DNA of 64,000 bases from Parapedobacter tibetensis (GTDB lineage Bacteria; Bacteroidota; Bacteroidia; Sphingobacteriales; Sphingobacteriaceae): assembly GCF_024643205.1 (NCBI RefSeq), contig NZ_JAMKQJ010000013.1:128928-192927 (forward strand), written 5' to 3'. The position numbers were made by a program, and so were the translations under genes. The notes beneath the pieces were generated by a model. The model had not been told where the DNA came from and made no database searches. It was given only the letters and a program-made list of their open reading frames with translations. Below are positions 51,841-57,950 of the stretch, in pieces; within the stretch, counting starts at the first letter, position 1, and every line of letters starts with the position of its first letter.

Positions 51841-52162
51841 TCATTCCACAATCGATTTCCAATGTTGTTCAAGTATCGTTACCAGCTCGGGATCCATATA
51901 GTTGTATTCATCCGGGATGCTGAGTACGATAATTTCTTTATTCAGTATCCAATTGCAGAATTTTACTTGCAGGATTTCCTTATGACGCTTTTCCATTACC
52001 AAGATCATGTCGACCCATTGGATCCCTTTTTCCGAAACCTTCACACACGCGGAAGACGCTGTGCCAGCGGAACGAACCTGATGTAGCGGATGGGTTTTTA
52101 AACAGGTCTTCAGCGGTACGGCTGCGCCATTGGTTTCTGCTGCAAACAAAGAGAATATTCAT
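51841..52162 (-). pseudogene. Low-molecular-weight protein tyrosine phosphatase gene with a frameshift
   Basis: From the ATG at 52162 the frame reads MNILFVCSRNQWRSRTAEDL with the phosphatase P-loop C-x5-R-S. One base out of frame, starting at a CCC run near 52093, it continues HPLHQVRSAGTASSACVKVS to SIPDEYNYMDPEL with the acid Asp. Removing one C joins them into a ~106-residue protein. Either a real frameshift or an assembly error. It overlaps the upstream SRPBCC gene stop by 4 bp. Confidence 0.75.
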
Positions 52163-52641
52163 GATAATGCTGGTAGCACCTCCTTCCACTTATCCGATTC
52201 CGCATACTGCTTTATCATCATATTGCGCTGGTCGATGAAATTCCGCAGGTAGTTTGTCAGCACCAGCCAGTTGGCCAATCGGCCCAGAACGCCCAATGGC
52301 GAACCGAAGTCAAACTGGTCGGTCATCACCGTTACGCCATTCTTTCCCTCAAAGAAATGATCATGCCGAATATAGCGGAAAGCTCCCTTCACCATTTCAT
52401 CACGGAAATGACGCGGCCGTTCGAAAGCCGCAATCACGGAGGTCAGTCGCTGCCTTACACCGAAGTGCGTAGCTTCGAAAGTAACGGTTTCTCCAAGCCC
52501 AATAAGCCCCGTAGTGACGCCTGCCACGGCTCGCTCACGTGTGTTTCCCGTAGATAATTCGTGCAAGTCTATGCTTCTTGCCAAGTCGAAGCATACTTCG
52601 ATCGGAGCTTGGATATTGGTTTTCAGTTCGATGACAGGCAT
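52159..52641 (-). CDS. SRPBCC-family ligand-binding protein
   Basis: The protein has 160 residues from the ATG at 52641 (MPVIELKTNIQAPIEVCFDLARSIDLH); the upstream ATG at 52668 falls on the -7 box. The START-like fold is marked by VTFEATHFGVRQRLTSVIAAFERP, FRDEMVKGAFRYIRHDHFFE and the C-terminal helix FIDQRNMMIKQYA. Coupled by a 4-bp overlap to the damaged phosphatase gene. Confidence 0.85.
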   Translation of the reverse strand: MPVIELKTNIQAPIEVCFDLARSIDLHELSTGNTRERAVAGVTTGLIGLGETVTFEATHFGVRQRLTSVIAAFERPRHFRDEMVKGAFRYIRHDHFFEGKNGVTVMTDQFDFGSPLGVLGRLANWLVLTNYLRNFIDQRNMMIKQYAESDKWKEVLPALS

Positions 52642-52661
52642 ATAGAAAATGATTACATAGG

Positions 52662-52669
52662 CAAACATA
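52662..52669 (-). promoter_or_regulatory. -7 box of the SRPBCC-phosphatase operon
   Basis: The minus strand reads TATGTTTG, an exact TAnnTTTG, 21 bases before the chosen start codon. No TTG at the -33 position. Confidence 0.5.
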
Positions 52670-52723
52670 AAACAAAATCATAATAGCTTAGTTGCGCTAA
52701 CTACCTAAACTCATTTTTTTTAT

Positions 52724-52834
52724 TTATTCGCCTGTGTTGCTATTCTCAAACAACTCGTGTAGTTTTTGTTGTAACAGTTTTTTGTCGGGCAGTTGTGTTT
52801 TGTATTCCGAAACCATGCCAAAGGCAATTGGCAT
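52724..52834 (-). pseudogene. C-terminal relic resembling a DUF1016 (YhcG-type) nuclease
   Basis: A 36-codon frame reads MPIAFGMVSEYKTQLPDKKL, then LQQKLHELFE and a short polar tail. A tract of the type PIGVxEYxxxLPxKxxLxxKLHE closes many DUF1016/PDDEXK nucleases of Bacteroidota. No catalytic part is present. It lies between two unrelated operons. Confidence 0.5.
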
Positions 52835-52847
52835 GGAAAAATCACAC

Positions 52848-53378
52848 TCACAAGGAATCTAAAAAATCAATATATAGCGGAACGCTCTTTTCAATCCATT
52901 CACTCGAAGTATTTAACTCAATTCCGTAATATGCAAAAAATTGTTTGTAATCAGCCCTGATGTATTCAAAAGTGAGCTCGAAAGGGCTTGTCAATTGCTT
53001 TAAATTGTATTTATATATACCTAAGGGGCCATATTCTTTTTCATCAATCCCCGCAGTGATCGCCAAAGCTATTTTCTTTCCAGAAACTTTATACCCACTT
53101 TTACTTCCATAAGCCCAACCGTAAGTCAAGACTTCGTCCAGCCATTTTTTGAAAAGAGGAGGGCAATTAAACCAATAAAATGGAAATTGAAAGACAATTT
53201 TGTCGTATGATTCAATCAACTTTTGTTCCTTTATTATGTCAATTTTCTCATCAGGGTAGATTTCATATAATTGGTGAACGTCGTACTTATCAGGATGTTT
53301 ATTTAATTCTTCAACCCACCTCTTATTGATCAGTGAATCTTTAATCTTGTTATGGATGACAATGATTAATATTCTCAT
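52848..53378 (-). CDS. NAD(P)H-dependent oxidoreductase, flavodoxin-like fold (MdaB/KefF type)
   Basis: The protein has 176 residues from the ATG at 53378 (MRILIIVIHNKIKDSLINKRW); longer starts upstream lie on the promoter. The flavodoxin-like family blocks are present: YDKIVFQFPFYWFNCPPLFKKWLDEVLTYGWAYG and KKIALAITAGIDEKEYG. FMN- or FAD-dependent reduction of quinones is expected. Divergent from an HxlR-type regulator, the usual pairing. Confidence 0.9.
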   Translation of the reverse strand: MRILIIVIHNKIKDSLINKRWVEELNKHPDKYDVHQLYEIYPDEKIDIIKEQKLIESYDKIVFQFPFYWFNCPPLFKKWLDEVLTYGWAYGSKSGYKVSGKKIALAITAGIDEKEYGPLGIYKYNLKQLTSPFELTFEYIRADYKQFFAYYGIELNTSSEWIEKSVPLYIDFLDSL

Positions 53379-53405
53379 ATCGTATTGTTTTTTATTCAAT
53401 AGCCA

Positions 53406-53413
53406 CAAAGGTA
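53406..53413 (-). promoter_or_regulatory. -7 box of the flavodoxin-fold oxidoreductase gene
   Basis: The minus strand reads TACCTTTG, exact TAnnTTTG, 28 bases before the start codon. The 60 bp from here to the HxlR start are the likely operator region for redox control. Confidence 0.5.
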
Positions 53414-53477
53414 TTGTCAAAAACATACTTTCCGTATATTAGCTATCAATTGTATGGTACTATAAAAAATGTAAGTA

Positions 53478-53846
53478 ATGACAAAAATTAAAGAAACGTC
53501 AACCAATTTTGCCAATAAAAAAGCATTAGCGAATGAATGCTTAGAAGTATATGCATCAAATATTATTGGGGGACAATGGTCATTAGCCATATGCTGTTAT
53601 TTAATAAACGGTAAACTAAGATTCGGAGAATTGAAAAAGTGTCTGCCCAATATTACCGAGCGGATGTTGACATTACAACTGCGTAAATTAGAAGCAAATG
53701 AAATTGTTAAACGTACTGTCTATGCAGAAGTTCCACCTCGTGTGGAGTATGAATTAACTCCGATTGGATACAAGTTGAAGTCAATTATTAAAGAACTCGA
53801 AAGTTGGGGTAAAAAACATAAAGCACAATGGTACCCAATACGATGA
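53478..53846 (+). CDS. HxlR-family transcription regulator
   Basis: The 122-residue winged-helix protein has the HxlR pattern: C27 in NECLEVYAS, then IIGGQWSLAICCYLINGKLRFGELKKCLPNITERMLTLQLRKLEANEIVKRTVYAEVPPRVEYELT. The first cysteine often senses electrophiles. Divergent from the quinone-reductase-like gene, which it probably controls. Confidence 0.92.
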   Translation: MTKIKETSTNFANKKALANECLEVYASNIIGGQWSLAICCYLINGKLRFGELKKCLPNITERMLTLQLRKLEANEIVKRTVYAEVPPRVEYELTPIGYKLKSIIKELESWGKKHKAQWYPIR

Positions 53847-54075
53847 TTATTGCGGGCAGCATGGCGAAAAACACCAGCTTTTGCCAGTTGATTTCCTTAC
53901 GGCCTACCTTAATCACGCGGTCTTTCGCTTTTTCTCCATTCGGGCTGTAGGGGTATTCGCCACTGGAAAACCACCTAAACATGCGGGCAATAATAAAGGA
54001 GGCGTTTTGTACGCCAAATCCTTCCGGGCTGCCTCCGTGTTTTTCTACAAAGGCATAGGAGACGTTACCAGACAC
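53788..54075 (-). CDS. Small single-pass membrane protein (repeat-associated), doubtful
   Basis: A 95-residue frame starting at GTG has a polar N-terminus (SYAFVEKHGGSPEGFG, ARMFRWFSSGEYPYSPNGEKAKDR) and one C-terminal membrane helix (about 66-90; LVFFAMLPAIIIVLGTIVLYVFY). Its first ~20 residues lie inside the 119-bp repeat, whose second copy keeps the same frame with conservative changes (K to R, S to R). It overlaps the convergent HxlR gene by 59 bp. I do not recognise the family. Confidence 0.45.
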   Translation of the reverse strand: MSGNVSYAFVEKHGGSPEGFGVQNASFIIARMFRWFSSGEYPYSPNGEKAKDRVIKVGRKEINWQKLVFFAMLPAIIIVLGTIVLYVFYPNFRVL

Positions 54076-54134
54076 AGGTTCAAGGTAACCCCAACACCGG
54101 GCCTTTAATGCCTAAACTTACGCCAATTTAGGGA
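54016..54134. repeat. Copy A of a ~119-bp interspersed repeat
   Basis: Aligned by eye with 54937-55055, about 105 of 119 bases agree, without gaps. The core reads GGCATAGGAGACGTT..CAGACACAGGTTCAAG and it ends in a palindrome, CCTAAACT and AATTTAGG around TACGCC. The two copies lie on either side of a PIN toxin-antitoxin pair in the same orientation. Confidence 0.8.
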
Positions 54135-54238
54135 CACTATTAGGGGGCATTTTTATGATCAATGGCTTTTTTAAATGTTGCTATTTCGATTAGTTGTTTT
54201 TCGCCTTAACCGAAGCGCTAAGGTGGTTCACTTTCTGC

Positions 54239-54613
54239 CTACTCATGGGGATTGAGCAATTCCAGTCCCTTTATTTTCTTAAAATCCGATGTATTGCGTG
54301 TGATAAGCGTAAGGTTTTTTGACAATGCAGTAGCAGCTATGATGGCATCCGGCAACTTTATCGATCTTGACTTCCTCAACGCTATACAGGTATCAATAAT
54401 ATCCTTGTCAATTTCGATGACGGTGGCCAGTGCCATAAATTCTTTCGTTTCCTTCGAAACGCTTTTATATCCAAGAAACTCGATATAGGTTACGAAAGAT
54501 ACCGTAAAATCTTCGTCAATGATGCCGGCTAAAAACAGGCTGCCCTTGGGCGGCAGCCTGTTCATCTGGGCGTCGATCAGCACATTGGTGTCAATCAGAT
54601 ATCCCGTTGCCAT
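54239..54613 (-). CDS. vapC: PIN-domain toxin (VapC family)
   Basis: The 124-residue protein starts ATGYLIDTNVLIDAQ with D8, then EFLGYKSVSKE, RSIKLPDAIIAATAL and TRNTSDFKKI, the four-acid PIN site. Expected to cleave tRNA or rRNA when freed. Overlaps its antitoxin by 19 bp and sits between the two 119-bp repeat copies. Confidence 0.92.
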   Translation of the reverse strand: MATGYLIDTNVLIDAQMNRLPPKGSLFLAGIIDEDFTVSFVTYIEFLGYKSVSKETKEFMALATVIEIDKDIIDTCIALRKSRSIKLPDAIIAATALSKNLTLITRNTSDFKKIKGLELLNPHE

Positions 54614-54813
54614 TCCTCGCGGCTTTTGTTGACGTAGGTATGCAGCTTTTTCCCTTCTTTTTCGCTAATGGTACCGAAAAAGTCAGAAGGTTTTTTTTTG
54701 GCCGTCACCGACTTTTCCTGACTGATCTCATAGGGCGTATTCAGCCGTTTGGCCAGGTACTCGAAAAGTGTTACTTCTTCCTTATTCTTGGGATGTATGG
54801 TAATAACGGCCAT
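54595..54813 (-). CDS. Antitoxin of the VapC pair
   Basis: The 72-residue protein has an N-terminal strand-helix (MAVITIHPKNKEEVTLFEYLAKRLN) and a flexible tail (SDFFGTISEKEGKKLHTYVNKSREEW). This type precedes VapC in many Bacteroidota. A perfect promoter lies 26 bp upstream. Confidence 0.85.
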   Translation of the reverse strand: MAVITIHPKNKEEVTLFEYLAKRLNTPYEISQEKSVTAKKKPSDFFGTISEKEGKKLHTYVNKSREEWQRDI

Positions 54814-54838
54814 ATCGCTGTCTTCTAATACTTTTATG

Positions 54839-54869
54839 CAAATTTACTAAAAGAATCGCTATTTGGCAA
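54839..54869 (-). promoter_or_regulatory. Consensus promoter of the vapBC operon
   Basis: On the minus strand TTG (54867-54869), 20 bases, TAAATTTG (54839-54846): both boxes match exactly. The expected start of transcription is about 20 bases before the antitoxin ATG. Confidence 0.75.
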
Positions 54870-54936
54870 AGTTGAATTTTTCACCCCCCCTGCCAATCGC
54901 AAAACCTTCTTTCCGGCTTCGATTGCATAATCCTCC

Positions 54937-55055
54937 AAAACCTTCCGGCCTGCCTCCGTGTCTTTCTACAAAGGCATAGGAGACGTTGCCAGACACAGGT
55001 TCAAGTTCACCCCACCCACAGGCCTTTGGCGCCTAAACTTACGCCAGTTTAGGGA
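54937..55055. repeat. Copy B of the ~119-bp interspersed repeat
   Basis: Same orientation as copy A. On the minus strand one frame reads WGELEPVSGNVSYAFVERHG, then RPEGFGG, parallel to the start of the 53788-54075 frame but without the membrane helix. It ends in a perfect palindrome, CCTAAACT and AGTTTAGG around TACGCC. Confidence 0.8.
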
Positions 55056-55071
55056 AAATTAAAAGCATTGC

Positions 55072-55461
55072 CTAACTCTTTTGGGGTTCATGCAATGTTA
55101 TACGGGGAATGAATTTGAAATCCTTGACGTTATAGGTAAACAAAGGAATCTCATAAACGACACTCATCGCAGCGATGATGGCATCCGGTATCGTTAGATC
55201 ATGAGATAGCCGATAGTCCAGCACCAATTTGATGGCCAATTCGGATACCTATTCACTATAATGGATTACGTTGTAGTGATTCAGCTTTTTCTTCATCTGT
55301 GCGAATTCTGTTTTATCACGCATACCACGGTAAAGCTCCATCACAGAAATGGAAGGGATCAATATATTCTCGCCGCCAATGGATTGCAACTAGGTAATGG
55401 TATTATCTATTCCTCGGAAAAGCGAAATGAAGATGTTGGTGTCGCAGATAACAAAACTCAT
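55072..55461 (-). pseudogene. PIN-domain toxin gene with two in-frame TAG codons
   Basis: From the ATG at 55461 a single frame covers a whole PIN protein of 129 codons: SFVICDTNIFISLFRG, PSISVMELYRGMRDKTEFAQ, HDLTIPDAIIAAMSVVYEI, FTYNVKDFKFIPRITLH. Codon 24 (55390-55392) and codon 71 (55249-55251) are TAG; homologues often have glutamine-like residues there, so CAG to TAG is the simplest change for each. There is no frameshift. It begins over the stop of the antitoxin relic upstream. Confidence 0.8.
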
Positions 55462-55574
55462 ACGCGGTTGCCCCAAGCGTCTTTGCGTAAGCCTTCAAGA
55501 GAAACTTCACGGTCTTTCCAAATACCCAATATCCAATCATAAAATCCGAACCATCCGCTGTATCGCTTACAAAC
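55458..55574 (-). pseudogene. C-terminal relic of an antitoxin gene
   Basis: The minus strand reads DWILGIWKDREVSLEGLRKD then AWGNRV and a TGA overlapping the ATG of the PIN relic (ATGA), as in a normal antitoxin-toxin pair. The IWKDRxxSLExLRxxAW tract is a familiar antitoxin ending. No N-terminal part remains; the frame starts right after the stop of the XRE gene. Confidence 0.55.
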
Positions 55575-56111
55575 TCACTTCTTCCTATACTTTTTCGGCT
55601 TCACCCTGTCATCCAGTACCAGCCAGCCTTTTTTGACAGCGTTATCCAAGGTATTGGTAGCATTGCCATAAGTGTAACCATACTCTTCTTTGCAAAAATC
55701 TGCCACCTCGGCAACCGTATGGTAATCATCGAAAAAGCCGCTGGTAATCAGTTCCTCTGGGATGAGATCATTAAGTTTGGGTCGGGTGAACACTTTCTCA
55801 TAAGCATCCGACCCCGTTTTTTTATGGAAGGCTTTCATCCTTCGCTTCAATTTTTCAGCAGTGGGCAAAGGTTCGTCGAAATCGAAAAAATCAGGAAGGG
55901 TGAAGCCATAGAAGAGTATTAAGGAAAAAATGGATTCTAAGCTTGGTGTAACTTCACGTTTTTCAAGACGTTCTAAAGTGCTTCTAGATAGCGGAGAAGC
56001 TTTGGCGAGTCTTGGAATCTTGATGGACAATTTTTCTCTAATTTCAATTAATCTCCTTATTGCTTTTTCAATAAGGTCAGAACAAATATTTTCAATTTTA
56101 TTTCCTTTCAC
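55575..56111 (-). CDS. XRE-family helix-turn-helix regulator
   Basis: The 178-residue protein has an N-terminal HTH (about 18-72; LIEIREKLSIKIPRLAKASPLSRSTLERLEKREVTPSLESIFSLILFYGF). A C-terminal part of unknown type (about 85-178; LPTAEKLKRRMKAFHKKTG, GYTYGNATNTLDNAVKKGWLVLDD) looks like a second winged-helix-type element. The gene is divergent from the promoter of the 56150-56643 transcript, so it may regulate it. Confidence 0.82.
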   Translation of the reverse strand: MKGNKIENICSDLIEKAIRRLIEIREKLSIKIPRLAKASPLSRSTLERLEKREVTPSLESIFSLILFYGFTLPDFFDFDEPLPTAEKLKRRMKAFHKKTGSDAYEKVFTRPKLNDLIPEELITSGFFDDYHTVAEVADFCKEEYGYTYGNATNTLDNAVKKGWLVLDDRVKPKKYRKK

Positions 56112-56113
56112 TA

Positions 56114-56144
56114 TTGATTTATTTTAAAATATTATTTACCTTTG
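56114..56144 (+). promoter_or_regulatory. Consensus promoter reading into a gene-poor stretch
   Basis: TTG (56114-56116), 20 bases, TACCTTTG (56137-56144): exact match to the Bacteroidota consensus with optimal spacing. It starts three bases after the divergent XRE start codon and reads rightward, where no gene of normal size begins for more than 500 bp. Confidence 0.75.
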
Positions 56145-56499
56145 TTTCATCATCCCCATAAAGCGGATGAACCATGAATGATTGAAAAGAAAAAACTATG
56201 TGTATGGCATAAATTGAATTAATACATATAACCAAGGTGTAGGTATAAAAACACTAAAAGTCTCGTCACGTAAATATCCCACACAAGACCGAGGCAGCAG
56301 GTTTTATGCCCGTACTCCAATTTAAAGACTATATTTGCCTTTACTTTGGAGGAGGGTACTGCTGTTGATGCGTGTCTTGTGTGGGAACCCGAGTGGCGCG
56401 GAGGCAGTATCCAAATCCAAACTAATATACGATAACCGGATTAGGCCTACCTCATCACTTCCTATGTTCCCTACGCCGTTAAATTAACCAACGGTAAAA

Positions 56500-56580
56500 A
56501 TGACAAAAAAATCTGACAAAACCTGTGGCATGAGTGCATTTGATGTGCTTTATCCGAAAAAACCGAAGCAGCCGATTTAA
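56500..56580 (+). CDS. Possible 26-residue peptide inside the candidate RNA
   Basis: An ATG frame encodes TKKSDKTCGMSAFDVLYPKK and a short KPKQPI end, then TAA. It is basic with one cysteine and no signal. It lies between the large hairpin and the terminator, so the transcript could be the mRNA of this peptide. No family is recognised; the frame may be chance. Confidence 0.3.
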   Translation: MTKKSDKTCGMSAFDVLYPKKPKQPI

Positions 56581-56606
56581 CTGTTGCCTGCCATTTCTGG
56601 CGTTGG

Positions 56607-56643
56607 CGGTTAAGCTAATGCACCTTAGTTAACCGATTTTTTA
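56607..56643 (+). terminator. Rho-independent terminator
   Basis: CGGTTAA-G-CTAA pairs with TTAG-TTAACCG (one bulged G) around TGCACC, followed by ATTTTTT. It ends the candidate RNA and separates it from the downstream TlpA-SusCD genes. Confidence 0.8.
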
Positions 56644-56661
56644 ACACTAAACCCTTTACAA

Positions 56662-56784
56662 ATGAAGCGAAATTTACGCTTAGGGGATTGTTATGCCCCC
56701 TTGGCAGCAACCGATATCAAACCCATTGGAAACATAGCTGGACGCCGAATCCCGCTCTCAGTCAGGAAGGAGGTTTCACGATGA
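56662..56784 (+). CDS. 40-residue peptide coupled to the next gene
   Basis: The frame reads MKRNLRLGDCYAPLAATDIK, then PIGNIAGRRIPLSVRKEVSR; its TGA overlaps the ATG of the following gene (ATGA). It is basic, with no signal. Coupling and the strong ribosome site embedded in its last codons suggest a leader or regulatory peptide. Unknown family. Confidence 0.45.
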   Translation: MKRNLRLGDCYAPLAATDIKPIGNIAGRRIPLSVRKEVSR

Positions 56785-57221
56785 GGAAAGAAAGATTGGA
56801 ACTTAACGAGATTTCCAAAGAATTCTTCGACAATTTTTTGGGACCCTTTAAAGCGGGGTATGATGCCTCCAAAGTCATCAACACGTTCTGGCATAAGTAT
56901 ACCCTCCACGAAGCGATGGCCAATATGTATATCGTGTTGCAAAAAACAAAAGAAAATGAAAAAGAGCTCCCGCTGTTCAAGGCGGACTACGATGATTTCA
57001 TCGGCGAAGCGGTTTCCGTGATTATCGCACACTATTTCTATTTCCATTATGATTTTGACACCGAAAGTGTGGACATTCCGTTTGGTAAAACATTTCGTGG
57101 AGCCATTTATCCGGAAAGGCGAGGCTTCATCGATGAGCTTAATGCCATCTTTGTTCTTCTTTCTGAAACTGATTCAACTTATGAAACCCAACAAGATGAA
57201 AAAGCGACCACTGATATTTAA
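56781..57221 (+). CDS. Hypothetical 146-residue protein, strong Shine-Dalgarno
   Basis: I choose the ATG at 56781, which has AAGGAGG seven bases upstream, a site rarely seen in Bacteroidota. The open frame extends further up (56688) but without support. The protein is soluble, acidic at the end, and mostly helical (EISKEFFDNFLGPFKAGYDASKVINTFWHKYTLHEAMANMYIVLQ; FIDELNAIFVLLSE). Unknown function. Overlaps the start of the TlpA-like gene. Confidence 0.6.
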   Translation: MRKERLELNEISKEFFDNFLGPFKAGYDASKVINTFWHKYTLHEAMANMYIVLQKTKENEKELPLFKADYDDFIGEAVSVIIAHYFYFHYDFDTESVDIPFGKTFRGAIYPERRGFIDELNAIFVLLSETDSTYETQQDEKATTDI

Positions 57222-57924
57222 CCATATGGCCATGCTTTGGCCGATATATACCTTGTTTATTCGAACGTGTCTGTTTCCAACGGCCTCATGGAACCTACGC
57301 AACAAGACTTGTCTCTTAGTAGCATGCGTAGGTTTCATGTGTGCAGAAGCCCGTGCGCAGGTTCCCGATTCCCAGTCGGGGCCTGTGCCTCCGGGCGAGG
57401 TTGAAGAAGTCCAAGGGCTCATCATCGGCGATAGTGTGCCCGAGTGGTTCTGGGATGTGGAACTCCATGTGGTGAACCATCCTGAAGGCAAATCAACCGT
57501 AATTCTCGGTGATTTTAAAGATAAACTGCTGGTATTGGATTTCTGGGCCACCTATTGCAGACCCTGCGTGGCTTCGATGAGCAAATGGGATACCCTGCAA
57601 CAGGATTTCGAGCAGGAAGTCGCCGTGGTGGGTATACATCTCTACCACCATAACGATCTTCCTAGGCCGTTTGCACAAAAGCAAGGATGGCGGCTTCCCA
57701 TAGCCGTGGGCAATACCGCAGATACCCTGCTCAATCAGCTATTTTATGCACAAAGCCGCTTCGGGCAGGTGTGGATCAAGGACGGCAAACTGCTGGCCAT
57801 TCCCAAAAACAAGGTGGTAACCAAGGCGCTCGTGTCCAATATTGTGGCCAACAAGCCTACAGCTATAGAAATGGAGGAATCACTTACCTATTTCGACCCA
57901 TCGTTTACCCAAACTAAAAACTAA
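57181..57924 (+). CDS. TlpA-like thioredoxin-fold protein, exported
   Basis: The protein has 247 residues from the ATG at 57181 (or 242 from 57196, MKKRPLIFNHM). Two hydrophobic stretches at the N-terminus (about 15-35 and 50-62) anchor or export it. The thioredoxin domain has LLVLDFWATYCRPCVASM with the CRPC redox pair and QVWIKDGKLLAIPKNK near the end. TlpA-type proteins before a SusC/SusD pair are a recurring Bacteroidota arrangement and may reduce or fold the surface complex. Confidence 0.85.
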   Translation: MKPNKMKKRPLIFNHMAMLWPIYTLFIRTCLFPTASWNLRNKTCLLVACVGFMCAEARAQVPDSQSGPVPPGEVEEVQGLIIGDSVPEWFWDVELHVVNHPEGKSTVILGDFKDKLLVLDFWATYCRPCVASMSKWDTLQQDFEQEVAVVGIHLYHHNDLPRPFAQKQGWRLPIAVGNTADTLLNQLFYAQSRFGQVWIKDGKLLAIPKNKVVTKALVSNIVANKPTAIEMEESLTYFDPSFTQTKN

Positions 57925-57950
57925 ACCCATTAACCAAACCTGATACAACA

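Larger units (their letters stand above)
56150..56643 (+). ncRNA. Candidate structured non-coding RNA (or long leader)
   Basis: This ~490-base unit lies between a consensus promoter and a strong terminator on the same strand. It has no long frame. The middle contains nested stems: a perfect 12-bp arm CCCACACAAGAC (56278-56289) / GTCTTGTGTGGG (56374-56385), inside it CAGCAG (56295-56300) / CTGCTG (56359-56364), and inside that CTCCAA (56315-56320) / TTGGAG (56346-56351). A small stem CCGTT/AACGG lies at about 56478-56494. I could not match it to tmRNA, RNase P RNA or 6S RNA by their conserved blocks. It contains one 26-codon ORF. Confidence 0.5.

Noticed and set aside
55458..56111. Readthrough fusion of the XRE regulator with the antitoxin tail (same frame after TGA)
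   Set aside because: The shared frame is a one-in-three chance; the XRE protein ends in a normal basic tail and the antitoxin tail is linked to the PIN relic by the usual ATGA overlap.
56150..56643. tmRNA, RNase P RNA or 6S RNA identity for the candidate RNA
   Set aside because: No tRNA-like ends or tag frame, no P4 consensus blocks, and no long bubble-in-hairpin of 6S type.
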